Assembly: GCF_042788235.1 (NCBI RefSeq)
Contig: NZ_JBHZOL010000068.1
Span: 7,829 to 71,828, forward strand
From: Sphaerothrix epifaneia
Lineage (GTDB): Bacteria; Cyanobacteriota; Cyanobacteriia; Phormidesmidales; Phormidesmidaceae
Reading direction: 5' to 3'
DNA length: 64,000 nucleotides
The stretch's first letter is position 1; each line of letters begins with the position of its first letter. The notes below the pieces were generated by a model. It saw nothing but the letters and a program-made list of their open reading frames with translations, was not told where the DNA came from and ran no database searches. The position numbers were made by a program, and so were the translations under genes. Of this stretch, positions 25,645 through 33,317 are shown piece by piece.

Positions 25645-27225
25645 ATGCTCACGGAATTGCTGTCCTTTAGAGGGCGCTACAAAATTCTCCACATGACATG
25701 GTTTGCCTTTTTCCTGTCATTTGTGGTGTGGTTTAACCTAGCGCCGCTGGCGACTGCCATCAAAGCAGACTTTGGTTTAGATGAAGGTCAAATCCGTACG
25801 ATCGCCATTTGCAACGTAGCCCTCACTGTACCCGCACGGGTGATTATCGGCATGCTGCTAGATAAATACGGGCCGCGTCTGACCTATTCGCTACTGCTCA
25901 TGTATGCGGCCATTCCTTGTTTGGCTTTTGCCGCCGCTCAAAACTTTGGTCAACTGGTAGCGGCTCGTCTAGCGCTTAGCATCGTCGGGGCTGGTTTTGT
26001 AATTGGCATTCGGATGACGGCAGAATGGTTCCCGCCCAAAGAAATTGGTTTGGCCGAAGGTATTTATGGCGGTTGGGGCAACTTTGGTTCAGCTTTTTCA
26101 GCCTTTACCCTGGTTGCTGTGGCTAGCTTCCTTAGCTTTTTCCCTGGAGCTTTTCCGGTTCCGGATGGGCCGCTGCTAAACTGGCGTCTGGCGATCGCAG
26201 GTACGGGTATTATTGCTGCTCTCTACGGCATTCTGTACTACTTCAGCGTTCAAGATACGCCGCCGGGTAAAGTCTATCAGCGGCCAGCTAGTGCGCGCGG
26301 CATGGAAGTAACGACCGTGCGCGACTTCTGGTTCCTCATGCTGATGAACGTGCCCCTCTCTGGCATTTTGATGGTGCTGGCTTGGCGTTTGCAAAAAGTG
26401 GGCTTTCTCTCACCGTCTGCCTTTACCATCTCCATTTTGGCGCTGATCGGCCTTTACTTATTCCAGGCGTATAACTGCTGGGTGGTCAACAAAGATTTGC
26501 TAGCAGGCCGCAAGCAGTATCCGGCTGAAGATCGCTACGCCTTCAAACAGGTAGCCATTCTAGAGCTGACTTACATTGTCAACTTTGGGTCTGAGCTAGC
26601 GGTGGTTTCGATGCTGCCGGCTTTCTTTGAAGGAACTTTTGGGTTAAGTAAAGCCCTGGCTGGCATGCTGGCCGCTAGCTACGCCTTCATGAACTTATTT
26701 GCCCGTCCTGGTGGGGGCTTAATTTCTGACAAGCTGGGTAGCCGCAAAATGACGATGGGGATTTTGACCCTGTGTATGGGAATTGGTTACCTGGTTATGA
26801 GCAGCATTCCCTCCATTCGGGATTCGCTGGGTGGCGGTGGCTCCTTTATGGTGGTGCTGGCGGTCATTTTGACGATGGCGTGTTCGTTCTTTGTGCAAGC
26901 TGGTGAAGGGTCAACCTTTGCAATTGTGCCTTTAGTCAAGCGGCGGATTACAGGTCAGATTGCGGGTAACGTTGGCGCTTATGGCAACGTCGGCGCAGTT
27001 GCATACCTGACCCTGTATAGCTTGCTACCGGAAGGAGACATCGGCAACAGCATCTTTTTCCAAACCTTGGGCATTGCCTCTCTAATTGTGGCCTTCCTCT
27101 GTTTCTTCATCCTCAAAGAGCCTAAGGGGTCTTTCGCAGAATTCCACGAGGGCGAAAAAGAGGTCGTAGCAGTTCACGGACATCCCTCTATCCTGCCCGA
27201 TGATCAGTCTGCGCGGATTCTGTAG
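25645..27225 (+). CDS. nrtP: Nitrate/nitrite permease, MFS (NNP) type
   Basis: This 526-residue inner-membrane protein has 12 hydrophobic segments. NNP signatures are present: 'RTIAICNVALTVPARVIIGMLLDKYGPR' with the conserved Arg, and the glycine-rich 'GWGNFGSAFSAF' and 'GNVGAYGNVGAVAYL', which line the nitrate path. A large extracytoplasmic insert 'FPGAFPVPDGP' is present, as in NrtP. It lies between nirA and narB on one strand. Cyanobacteria have either NrtABCD or NrtP here; this strain has NrtP. The C-terminal tail after helix 12 is short and polar. Confidence 0.95.
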   Translation: MLTELLSFRGRYKILHMTWFAFFLSFVVWFNLAPLATAIKADFGLDEGQIRTIAICNVALTVPARVIIGMLLDKYGPRLTYSLLLMYAAIPCLAFAAAQNFGQLVAARLALSIVGAGFVIGIRMTAEWFPPKEIGLAEGIYGGWGNFGSAFSAFTLVAVASFLSFFPGAFPVPDGPLLNWRLAIAGTGIIAALYGILYYFSVQDTPPGKVYQRPASARGMEVTTVRDFWFLMLMNVPLSGILMVLAWRLQKVGFLSPSAFTISILALIGLYLFQAYNCWVVNKDLLAGRKQYPAEDRYAFKQVAILELTYIVNFGSELAVVSMLPAFFEGTFGLSKALAGMLAASYAFMNLFARPGGGLISDKLGSRKMTMGILTLCMGIGYLVMSSIPSIRDSLGGGGSFMVVLAVILTMACSFFVQAGEGSTFAIVPLVKRRITGQIAGNVGAYGNVGAVAYLTLYSLLPEGDIGNSIFFQTLGIASLIVAFLCFFILKEPKGSFAEFHEGEKEVVAVHGHPSILPDDQSARIL

Positions 27226-27297
27226 CAGAGGGTGCAGACACTGTAGGGGTGAGCGCCTACTTTGAAAGCATTAACCTGACGCATTAATTCCTGCCTG

Positions 27298-27350
27298 ACC
27301 CCTCACCCATATCCTGACATTTCAGGATTGCCACTTGGCGGGTGGGGGGT
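27298..27350 (+). other. Nested stem-loop between nrtP and narB
   Basis: An outer stem (ACCCCTCACCC at 27298-27308 with GGGTGGGGGGT at 27340-27350, one G-U pair) encloses a perfect inner hairpin (TCCTGA-CATT-TCAGGA, 27312-27327). It lies 30 bp before the narB ATG and near its ribosome site. A role in processing or in translation of narB is plausible; no known RNA family is recognised. Confidence 0.55.
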
Positions 27351-27379
27351 TCATTGATAGACCATTAGGAAAAACTGTC

Positions 27380-29638
27380 ATGACAGAAGTGGCAAAAACG
27401 CTATGCCCTTACTGTGGGGTTGGCTGCGGTTTAGAAGTCCTTCCCCCGGCCTCACCCGGCAAAGCCGTTCATCGCGATTCTCAAGGCAATCCGGTTTGGC
27501 AAGCTAGAGGCGATCGCGCTCATCCTTCTAGTCAGGGGATGGTTTGTGTGAAAGGGGCTACCTTGCCTGAGGCGCTAGATAAAGATCGGCTCAAATATCC
27601 AATGATGCGAGACAGCCTTGACCAGCCGTTTAAGCGCGTTAGTTGGGCTGCCGCTTTCGATCGCATCGTAGAGCAACTGCAAAGGGTGCGGCAAACGCAA
27701 GGGCCAGAAGCCATTTGCATGTATGGTTCAGGACAGTTGCAAAGCGAAGATTACTACGTTGCCCAAAAACTGCTTAAAGGCTGCTTGGGCACCAACAACT
27801 TTGATGCCAACTCACGGCTGTGCATGTCTTCAGCGGTTTCTGGCTATATCCAAAGCTTTGGTTCAGATGGCCCCCCCTGCTGCTATGCCGACTTAGAGCT
27901 GACTGACTGTGCCTTTTTGATCGGCACCAACACCGCCGAATGTCACCCAATTATCTTTAACCGCTTTCGCAAGTATCACAAAAAGAATAAGCGCAAAGTC
28001 AAGCTGGTTGTCGTTGATCCGCGCCGCACCGAAACGGCTAAAGACGCCGATTTGCACCTCGCCATTCGCCCCGGTACTGACATTACCTTGCTCAACGGCA
28101 TCGCTCATATTTTGCTCAAGCAGGGCCAAATTAATGCTCTATTTATCGACGAATGCACCACGGGCTTTACTGAATATGCTGAGGTGGTTTCTCACTATCC
28201 GCCAGCGCAAGTGGCTCAAGTTTGTGGCATCTCAGTGCAGGATTTAGAAACAGCAGCGCAATATTGGGCGGAATCAGAGCGGGTGCTGTCTTTATGGTCA
28301 ATGGGGGTGAATCAATCCTCGGAAGGAACAGCCAAAGTTCGCACGATTATTAACCTGCACCTGATGACGGGCAACATTGGCAAACCGGGAGCAGGCCCTT
28401 TTTCGCTGACGGGGCAACCCAATGCCATGGGGGGACGAGAAGCGGGCGGCTTAGCCCATATTTTGCCGGGATATCGCCTGGTTAAAGATCCCTGGCATCG
28501 TCAGCAGGTAGAGCAGGTTTGGCAGCTACCACCCGGCAGCATCAGCCCAGAACCAGGACTGGCCGCTTGGGATATGATGCTGGGGCTAGAGTACGGGCAG
28601 GTTGGCTTTTTCTGGATTGCCGCCACAAATCCGGCGGTGAGTATGCCAGACCTTGAGCGAACTAAAGCAGCTTTGCGCAAGTCGCCTTTCACGGTTTATC
28701 AAGACGCTTATTTCCCGACTGAGACAGCAGATTTTGCCCATGTGTTGCTACCGGCTGCCCAGTGGAGCGAAAAACCTGGCGTCATGACCAATTCAGAACG
28801 CATGGTGACTTACTGCCCCGCTTTTCGCCTGCCCCCCGGCGAAGCCAAAGCTGACTGGGAAATTTTTGCAGAAGTAGGGCGGCGGTTGGGTTTTGAATCT
28901 CAGTTTGCCTTTGAGTCGTCTGCCCAGGTGTATGACGAATTTGTGCAATTAACCCAAGGCCGACTGTGTGATATGAGCGGCATCAGCCACCAGCGATTAG
29001 CAGACGTCGGGCCAATTCAATGGCCTTGCCCTGTCTCAGAAACGGCGGAAACAGCGGTTGATAAACACGATAAACGGTTGTACACAAATCTGTGGTTTGC
29101 CACGCCCGATGGCCGCGCCCGGTTTGCAGCTTTTCATGCCCAAGGGCTGGCGGAACCGCCGGATGCTGATTATCCCTTTGTGATGACCACTGGGCGACTT
29201 TATGGTCATTGGCATACCCAAAGCCGTACCGGACGCGTTGAAAAGATCACCAAAATGCATCCGGCTCCTTTGCTAGAAATGAATCCACGAGATGCCCAAA
29301 AGTTGGAAATTCAGTCGGGAGAGTGGGTAGAAGTGCGATCGCCTCGCGGTAGCGTTAAGCTCAGAGTCCAGGTGACGCAAAATATCAAGCGGGGTACCCT
29401 TTTTATGCCGATGCACTGGGGTTTCTTGTGGGCCGAAGCGGCTGAGTGCAACGCGCTGACACATGCTCAAAGTTGCCCAATGTCTTTGCAGCCAGAACTT
29501 AAAGCTTGTGCGGTGCAAGTGTGGCCGCTAAGCGGTGAACACCCGGAAGCCAACGAGGTTTTAACAGAAGCTGGGGCAACTGCTTTACGAACGCTGCCGA
29601 AATCCTCTATTCTCTCAGGAGCAACCCCAACGAGCTGA
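27380..29638 (+). CDS. narB: Assimilatory nitrate reductase, ferredoxin-dependent
   Basis: NarB reduces nitrate to nitrite with ferredoxin, a [4Fe-4S] cluster and Mo-bis-MGD. Cluster cysteines are Cys9, Cys12, Cys16 and Cys56 (CPYCGVGC ... GMVCVKG). The Mo ligand Cys lies in 'NSRLCMSSAV'. 'VDPRRTETAKDADLHLAIRPGTDITLLNG' and 'GNIGKPGAGPFSLTGQPNAMGGRE' are the usual cofactor segments. I choose ATG 27380 (752 residues, after AGGA) over the longer frame from 27335. It ends the nir operon apart from a closely spaced PsiE gene. The chaperone gene narM is not in the window; moeA and a moaD-type gene are. Confidence 0.96.
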   Translation: MTEVAKTLCPYCGVGCGLEVLPPASPGKAVHRDSQGNPVWQARGDRAHPSSQGMVCVKGATLPEALDKDRLKYPMMRDSLDQPFKRVSWAAAFDRIVEQLQRVRQTQGPEAICMYGSGQLQSEDYYVAQKLLKGCLGTNNFDANSRLCMSSAVSGYIQSFGSDGPPCCYADLELTDCAFLIGTNTAECHPIIFNRFRKYHKKNKRKVKLVVVDPRRTETAKDADLHLAIRPGTDITLLNGIAHILLKQGQINALFIDECTTGFTEYAEVVSHYPPAQVAQVCGISVQDLETAAQYWAESERVLSLWSMGVNQSSEGTAKVRTIINLHLMTGNIGKPGAGPFSLTGQPNAMGGREAGGLAHILPGYRLVKDPWHRQQVEQVWQLPPGSISPEPGLAAWDMMLGLEYGQVGFFWIAATNPAVSMPDLERTKAALRKSPFTVYQDAYFPTETADFAHVLLPAAQWSEKPGVMTNSERMVTYCPAFRLPPGEAKADWEIFAEVGRRLGFESQFAFESSAQVYDEFVQLTQGRLCDMSGISHQRLADVGPIQWPCPVSETAETAVDKHDKRLYTNLWFATPDGRARFAAFHAQGLAEPPDADYPFVMTTGRLYGHWHTQSRTGRVEKITKMHPAPLLEMNPRDAQKLEIQSGEWVEVRSPRGSVKLRVQVTQNIKRGTLFMPMHWGFLWAEAAECNALTHAQSCPMSLQPELKACAVQVWPLSGEHPEANEVLTEAGATALRTLPKSSILSGATPTS

Positions 29639-29648
29639 GATGGCATAA

Positions 29649-30110
29649 ATGAGCAACCAGTTGCAGAAGCTGGTCAAACAAGCCCGGGCAAGCTTTGAGG
29701 ATGAGAAATTTATCCAATGTGTAGAAGCGGTCGTAGGGCTGGTTTCTCGAATTCTCTCGATCGCAATGGTGCTGGTTATTTTAGTCACCACGCTAGATCT
29801 AGGTTTTTTTCTAGCGCGATCGCTGCTGACGTTCGATTCTTATGGATTTTTGCAGACAACGCTGACTGAGCTTTTTGGCTTGTTTCTAAGCGTTTTGATT
29901 GCGCTGGAAATTTTGGAAAATGTCATGGCTTACCTAAAAAAGCACGTCGTTGAAGTTGAGCTAGTGCTGGCTACTTCATTGACCGCGATTGGCCGTAAGC
30001 TGATTATTTTAGACCTCAAAGAAATTTCTGGCCTTAGCTTAATTGGCTTGGCCTTTGCGCTACTGGCGCTTTCCATTAGCTACTGGATTGTGCGCGTCAG
30101 TCATCGCTAG
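29649..30110 (+). CDS. PsiE-family membrane protein
   Basis: This 153-residue protein has four hydrophobic helices at about 30-55, 70-90, 105-120 and 128-147. The pattern 'LTELFGLFLSVLIALEILENVMAYLKKHVVEVELVLATSLTAIGRKLI' is that of the PsiE (phosphate-starvation-inducible) family, whose function is unknown. It starts 10 bp after the narB stop, so it is probably co-transcribed with the nitrate genes. That placement is unusual. No Pho box was recognised. Confidence 0.8.
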   Translation: MSNQLQKLVKQARASFEDEKFIQCVEAVVGLVSRILSIAMVLVILVTTLDLGFFLARSLLTFDSYGFLQTTLTELFGLFLSVLIALEILENVMAYLKKHVVEVELVLATSLTAIGRKLIILDLKEISGLSLIGLAFALLALSISYWIVRVSHR

Positions 30111-30343
30111 CGTCGCTCAGCCAAGCCAGATCAAGCCATCATTGCCTTTCTCAAAGAACCCATTAATAAAAGATATGTCTAAAGATAGGTCTATCGTTCA
30201 CTGATCCGAATGATTCGTTTTATGGGCATTTTCTTTAGCATACTTTTAGAGTGAGAGGCTTACTCTGCGCTCTACTGGGTAGCGGCTTTTTGAAGAGAAA
30301 CCGAAACACCGCTATCGCGATTTTGCTGAACGGTAAAATACCC

Positions 30344-30434
30344 AACTATAGCTGTCGCCACAGGAGTTAGGACACTTCAATGGCTGAAAGCTTTTGACAG
30401 AAAGCTTTTTTTCTGACCTCTGCCTTTTGCTTTT
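30344..30434 (-). repeat. Dispersed intergenic element, copy E (reverse)
   Basis: Reading the minus strand gives AAAAGGCAGAGG, AAAGCTTTCTGTC, CAGCCATTGAAGTGTC and finally a GCGACAGCTATAGTT end, matching copies A and B in order. It lies in the 465-bp gap after the PsiE gene. The rest of that gap holds only a short ACCCC/GGGGT stem at 30444-30458 and no ORF. Confidence 0.75.
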
Positions 30435-30575
30435 AGCGACTAAACCCCCTAAAGGGGTGAGCTTAGCGGTGAGGATGAGTTTGCAGCCGTCAATGCTTGG
30501 GCGTAAGCGCAGTAGTCTCTTTCAGGGAATGATTAAAAACGTATTGAAGTTTAAAAGCGGTCAGATTAATTAACA

Positions 30576-30815
30576 ATGGTTATCGAGAAAATCACTTGCT
30601 ACTACGTCAACGCCAGCAGTCAAATTCGCGTCGTTCGTGTTGCCAACGTCGCCAACTGGTATTTTGAGCGCATTTTGTTTCCAGGGCAGCGGCTGATGTT
30701 TGAAGCGCCGACCGAGGCAGAGTTAGAGATCTATGCCAACGCTAGTTTGATCGAGACAGTGGCGTGTCAGCAGCTTGAGGTGCGCTCGTCTGAGGCAGCG
30801 GCCAACCCTGCTTAG
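30576..30815 (+). CDS. DUF1830 family protein
   Basis: The 79-residue protein matches the small cyanobacterial DUF1830 family. It has 'CYYVNASSQIRVVRVANVANWYFERILFPGQRLMFEAP', followed by a short acidic stretch. The family function is unknown. Its last 74 bp overlap the end of the convergent mnmH gene, which is a long antisense overlap for this genome. The start ATG lacks an obvious ribosome site. Confidence 0.85.
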   Translation: MVIEKITCYYVNASSQIRVVRVANVANWYFERILFPGQRLMFEAPTEAELEIYANASLIETVACQQLEVRSSEAAANPA

Positions 30816-31836
30816 CCTGAAATAAACGCTTAGCGGCTGTCTGAAGTTTTTGAGCCGCCGCGATCGCCGACAAGCCACCAACATCAAGGGTCGGAATCTG
30901 CTGATGGCGGCGTTCTAGGTCGTAGGTGTAAGCGCGATCGTAGTAGGTAAGCAAAATCTCAAAGGCTTCGTGAAGTTGGCCTGACTGAATCAGGGCGATC
31001 GCCGCTTGAGTTCGTTGCCCCCCCAGCCGCTTGCGAATGCGTTCGGTGGCCTCAACCAAGCCAGCAGTTTTAGCATGGCCGTAAATTTTAACCAAATAAT
31101 CTAAGCGTTCTGCCAGCGGGCGCGTTATTGCTAGTGTAGGAGCCGCTTCCATTTGCTGAAACAGCTCATCGGCAATCCGGCAGGTACCAATGCGGCGACT
31201 CTCGGCTTCAAGCCAAATTGGCCGCGTAGCGTCAAAGCCTGCCCACTCCATCGCCAAGAGATTTTCAAACTGCTCGGTGCTGGGCTGCGGCGGCATTCCC
31301 AACGCGCCGTAGCTGCTGCCGCGATGGTTTGCATAGCTTTCTAAATCCAAAACTGGCTCTCCCAATTTGGCTAAGGCGTGCAAAATATCGGTTTTGCCAG
31401 TACCTGTCATTCCCCCCAAAACCACAATTGGTTTAGGCGTGGCCAAGGTTATCCGCACCCAGCGCCGAAAGGCTTTGTATCCCCCGGTTAGGGTACAAAC
31501 TTCAAAGCCCCCCATCTGCAACACCCAGGCCACCGCTTCGCTGCGCATACCGCCGCGCCAGCAGTGCAGCCGCACTTTGCGCTCAGGAGCCAGTTCTTTC
31601 GCCTGCCGAATAAACGCCGCAAATTTAGGGCCAGCCAGCTCAAACCCCAATTCCACTGCCGCTTCTCGACCCACCTGTTTGTAGCAAGTTCCGACCCGTG
31701 CCCGCTCCTCGTCGCTAAAGAGGGGAAAGCTGATCGCCCCTGGGAGGCGTCCCTGAGCGTACTCGCTGGGGCTACGCACATCTAGTAGCACCTCAGTTGA
31801 GGCTAAAAACGCTGAAATATTCAGGGATTCGGACAC
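30742..31836 (-). CDS. mnmH: tRNA 2-selenouridine synthase
   Basis: MnmH (SelU) uses selenophosphate to turn 2-thiouridine into 2-selenouridine at the wobble position of certain tRNAs. The N-terminal rhodanese domain (about 10-128) carries catalytic Cys92 in HCWRGGMRS. The C-terminal domain starts with a P-loop GGMTGTGKT at 141-149 and continues with 'LDLESYANHRGSSYGALG'. The length of 364 fits. The selenophosphate source, selD, is 5 kb away on the same strand, with an accessory block between them. No SelA, SelB or selenocysteine tRNA was seen, so selenium is probably used for tRNA modification. Confidence 0.95.
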   Translation of the reverse strand: MSESLNISAFLASTEVLLDVRSPSEYAQGRLPGAISFPLFSDEERARVGTCYKQVGREAAVELGFELAGPKFAAFIRQAKELAPERKVRLHCWRGGMRSEAVAWVLQMGGFEVCTLTGGYKAFRRWVRITLATPKPIVVLGGMTGTGKTDILHALAKLGEPVLDLESYANHRGSSYGALGMPPQPSTEQFENLLAMEWAGFDATRPIWLEAESRRIGTCRIADELFQQMEAAPTLAITRPLAERLDYLVKIYGHAKTAGLVEATERIRKRLGGQRTQAAIALIQSGQLHEAFEILLTYYDRAYTYDLERRHQQIPTLDVGGLSAIAAAQKLQTAAKRLFQAKQGWPLPQTSAPQAADTPLSRSN

Positions 31837-32113
31837 AAGCAGAACACCGTTACCACTTCTTGATTATCTTTACTAGTTAGCTTTGAAAAAGAATTATTTC
31901 TAGAAAAGTAATGACTTTCCTCCATTCCAAGGTAAGCTAATCCCTACAAAATTGACATCATTCCACTGCTCTATCCAATTCCCCTCTTCGCTTAGATAGC
32001 TTGGTGTTGGGAGTTTGAGGTGTCTATAAAATCTTGATGAGTTGTCTCTAAGTATGTATGGAACTGAACCAAAAGTGATCTAGAATCCGGATACCCTATA
32101 GTTTAAGAGCAGA

Positions 32114-32326
32114 GTGGTGGACAAAGACCCATCGGATAACAACTCTGGCAAATCGACAAATGGTGATGACACGAATGCCCAAAGTCAGCAGTCATCTAAG
32201 CCTCAGATCAGAGTGACTTACAGGGGAACTCCCTACGTGCGTCCAACTGATATCTATAGAAGCAGAGCCGGACAGGCTGAGATTCGTAAAAATCTGCGCT
32301 TCTCTAGAAAAAAGAGGGTGTCATAA
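32114..32326 (+). CDS. Small polar protein of unknown function coupled to a membrane protein
   Basis: This 70-residue protein starts with GTG. The first 30 residues are Asp/Asn/Ser/Gln-rich and probably disordered. The rest is basic and shorter in reach ('VTYRGTPYVRPTDIYRSRAG', 'FSRKKR'). I do not recognise it. Its TAA is directly followed by the TTG start of the next gene, so the two are translationally coupled. Codon use is more AT-rich and poorer in HIP1 sites than flanking genes, a hint of transfer. Confidence 0.5.
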   Translation: MVDKDPSDNNSGKSTNGDDTNAQSQQSSKPQIRVTYRGTPYVRPTDIYRSRAGQAEIRKNLRFSRKKRVS

Positions 32327-33061
32327 TTGTTTGGGCTTAATGAGTTATTTTTACCTCTTTTGGGAGGTTATATTTTTGTGACAAGATGGTATGTCACAAG
32401 ATATTTAGCTCGTCAGTGGTCTGGCTATCGTCTTTTCTTCAATTCAGCGATCGCAGGTGCTATTTTCCTAGCCCTGTCTATTCTTCTTGTCAGCTTACTG
32501 AAGCAATTTTCTCCAGTAGCTCAACAGTGGCTTAGTCTGCTTTTTCCTGCTGTTTATCCTTATCTAGATGCTTCGGTATTTGCCTTTATCGTAGGCGGCG
32601 TTTTGTGGGTGCCTTTTAATTTCGTGCAGCGAGATAAGGAAGCCTTGGCTATTCGTTATGCTGAGGAGTTTGGTGGCCCCCTTCAGGTTTTACTAGCTAA
32701 AGCTTTTAGCGAAACTAGGCAGGTTGCGATCACCCTAAGCAGCGGCAAGGTTTATATCGGCTTTGTCACCAAGCTGAATGAGTCTCAGAATCAGGAAGAA
32801 TTTGTTTTAATCTGGCCTCAGTTTTCTGGCTATAGAGAGTCTGAAACGAAGCAATTTAGAGTTACGACCGACTATGCGCCTGTATATGAACAAATTGCTG
32901 AAAATCCGGAGCAGTTTGCAGGAATTAGCATTGATGATTTTCAGGTTGTTTTGCCAACAGCCGATTTAGAGTCTGTTAGTATTTTTGACTTCAAGGTGTT
33001 TGAGCTTTTTGCAAATGCTGAAGCTGTTTTTAATTCTGGCGATGAGCTTATAGATGCTTGA
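32327..33061 (+). CDS. Membrane protein with cytoplasmic beta-rich domain, unknown
   Basis: This 244-residue protein has N-terminal hydrophobic segments at about 5-20, 37-60 and 85-104. A soluble part follows from about 115. 'QVAITLSSGKVYIGFVTKLN' (about 139-158) reads like the first strands of a small Sm- or SH3-like beta barrel. The start is TTG, adjacent to the stop of the small upstream gene, and it depends on that coupling. It is not recognised. With the upstream protein it may form a membrane-bound sensor or effector pair beside the caspase-STAND gene, but that is speculation. Confidence 0.55.
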   Translation: MFGLNELFLPLLGGYIFVTRWYVTRYLARQWSGYRLFFNSAIAGAIFLALSILLVSLLKQFSPVAQQWLSLLFPAVYPYLDASVFAFIVGGVLWVPFNFVQRDKEALAIRYAEEFGGPLQVLLAKAFSETRQVAITLSSGKVYIGFVTKLNESQNQEEFVLIWPQFSGYRESETKQFRVTTDYAPVYEQIAENPEQFAGISIDDFQVVLPTADLESVSIFDFKVFELFANAEAVFNSGDELIDA

Positions 33062-33208
33062 GGAATCGTCACTTACCTTTGCATCACCGCTATCGGTTTA
33101 GTCGCCCGCTAATTGTTCAAGCGACCCATCATGCCTGACCTCTGGTGAGCAAAGATACTCACTTCGATGCTGATTCTATCGGGCGAGTATGGACATAGCG
33201 CAATTTAT

Positions 33209-33317
33209 CCCCTCATCTCCCCTACCTCCCCCATCTTTCCCACCTCCTCCATCTCTTCTCCGCATCTCCGCGTCCCTGCGTCTCCCCGTCCCCACATCTC
33301 CCTACTCCCACTCCTGC
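33209..33317. repeat. Polypyrimidine low-complexity tract
   Basis: About 110 bp of almost pure C/T on the plus strand, built of CATCTCCCC-, CACCTCC- and CGTCTCCC-like units. The tract runs into the stop codon and last codons of the caspase-STAND gene. A related tract class flanks the NACHT upstream region at 61041 and 61522. Confidence 0.8.
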
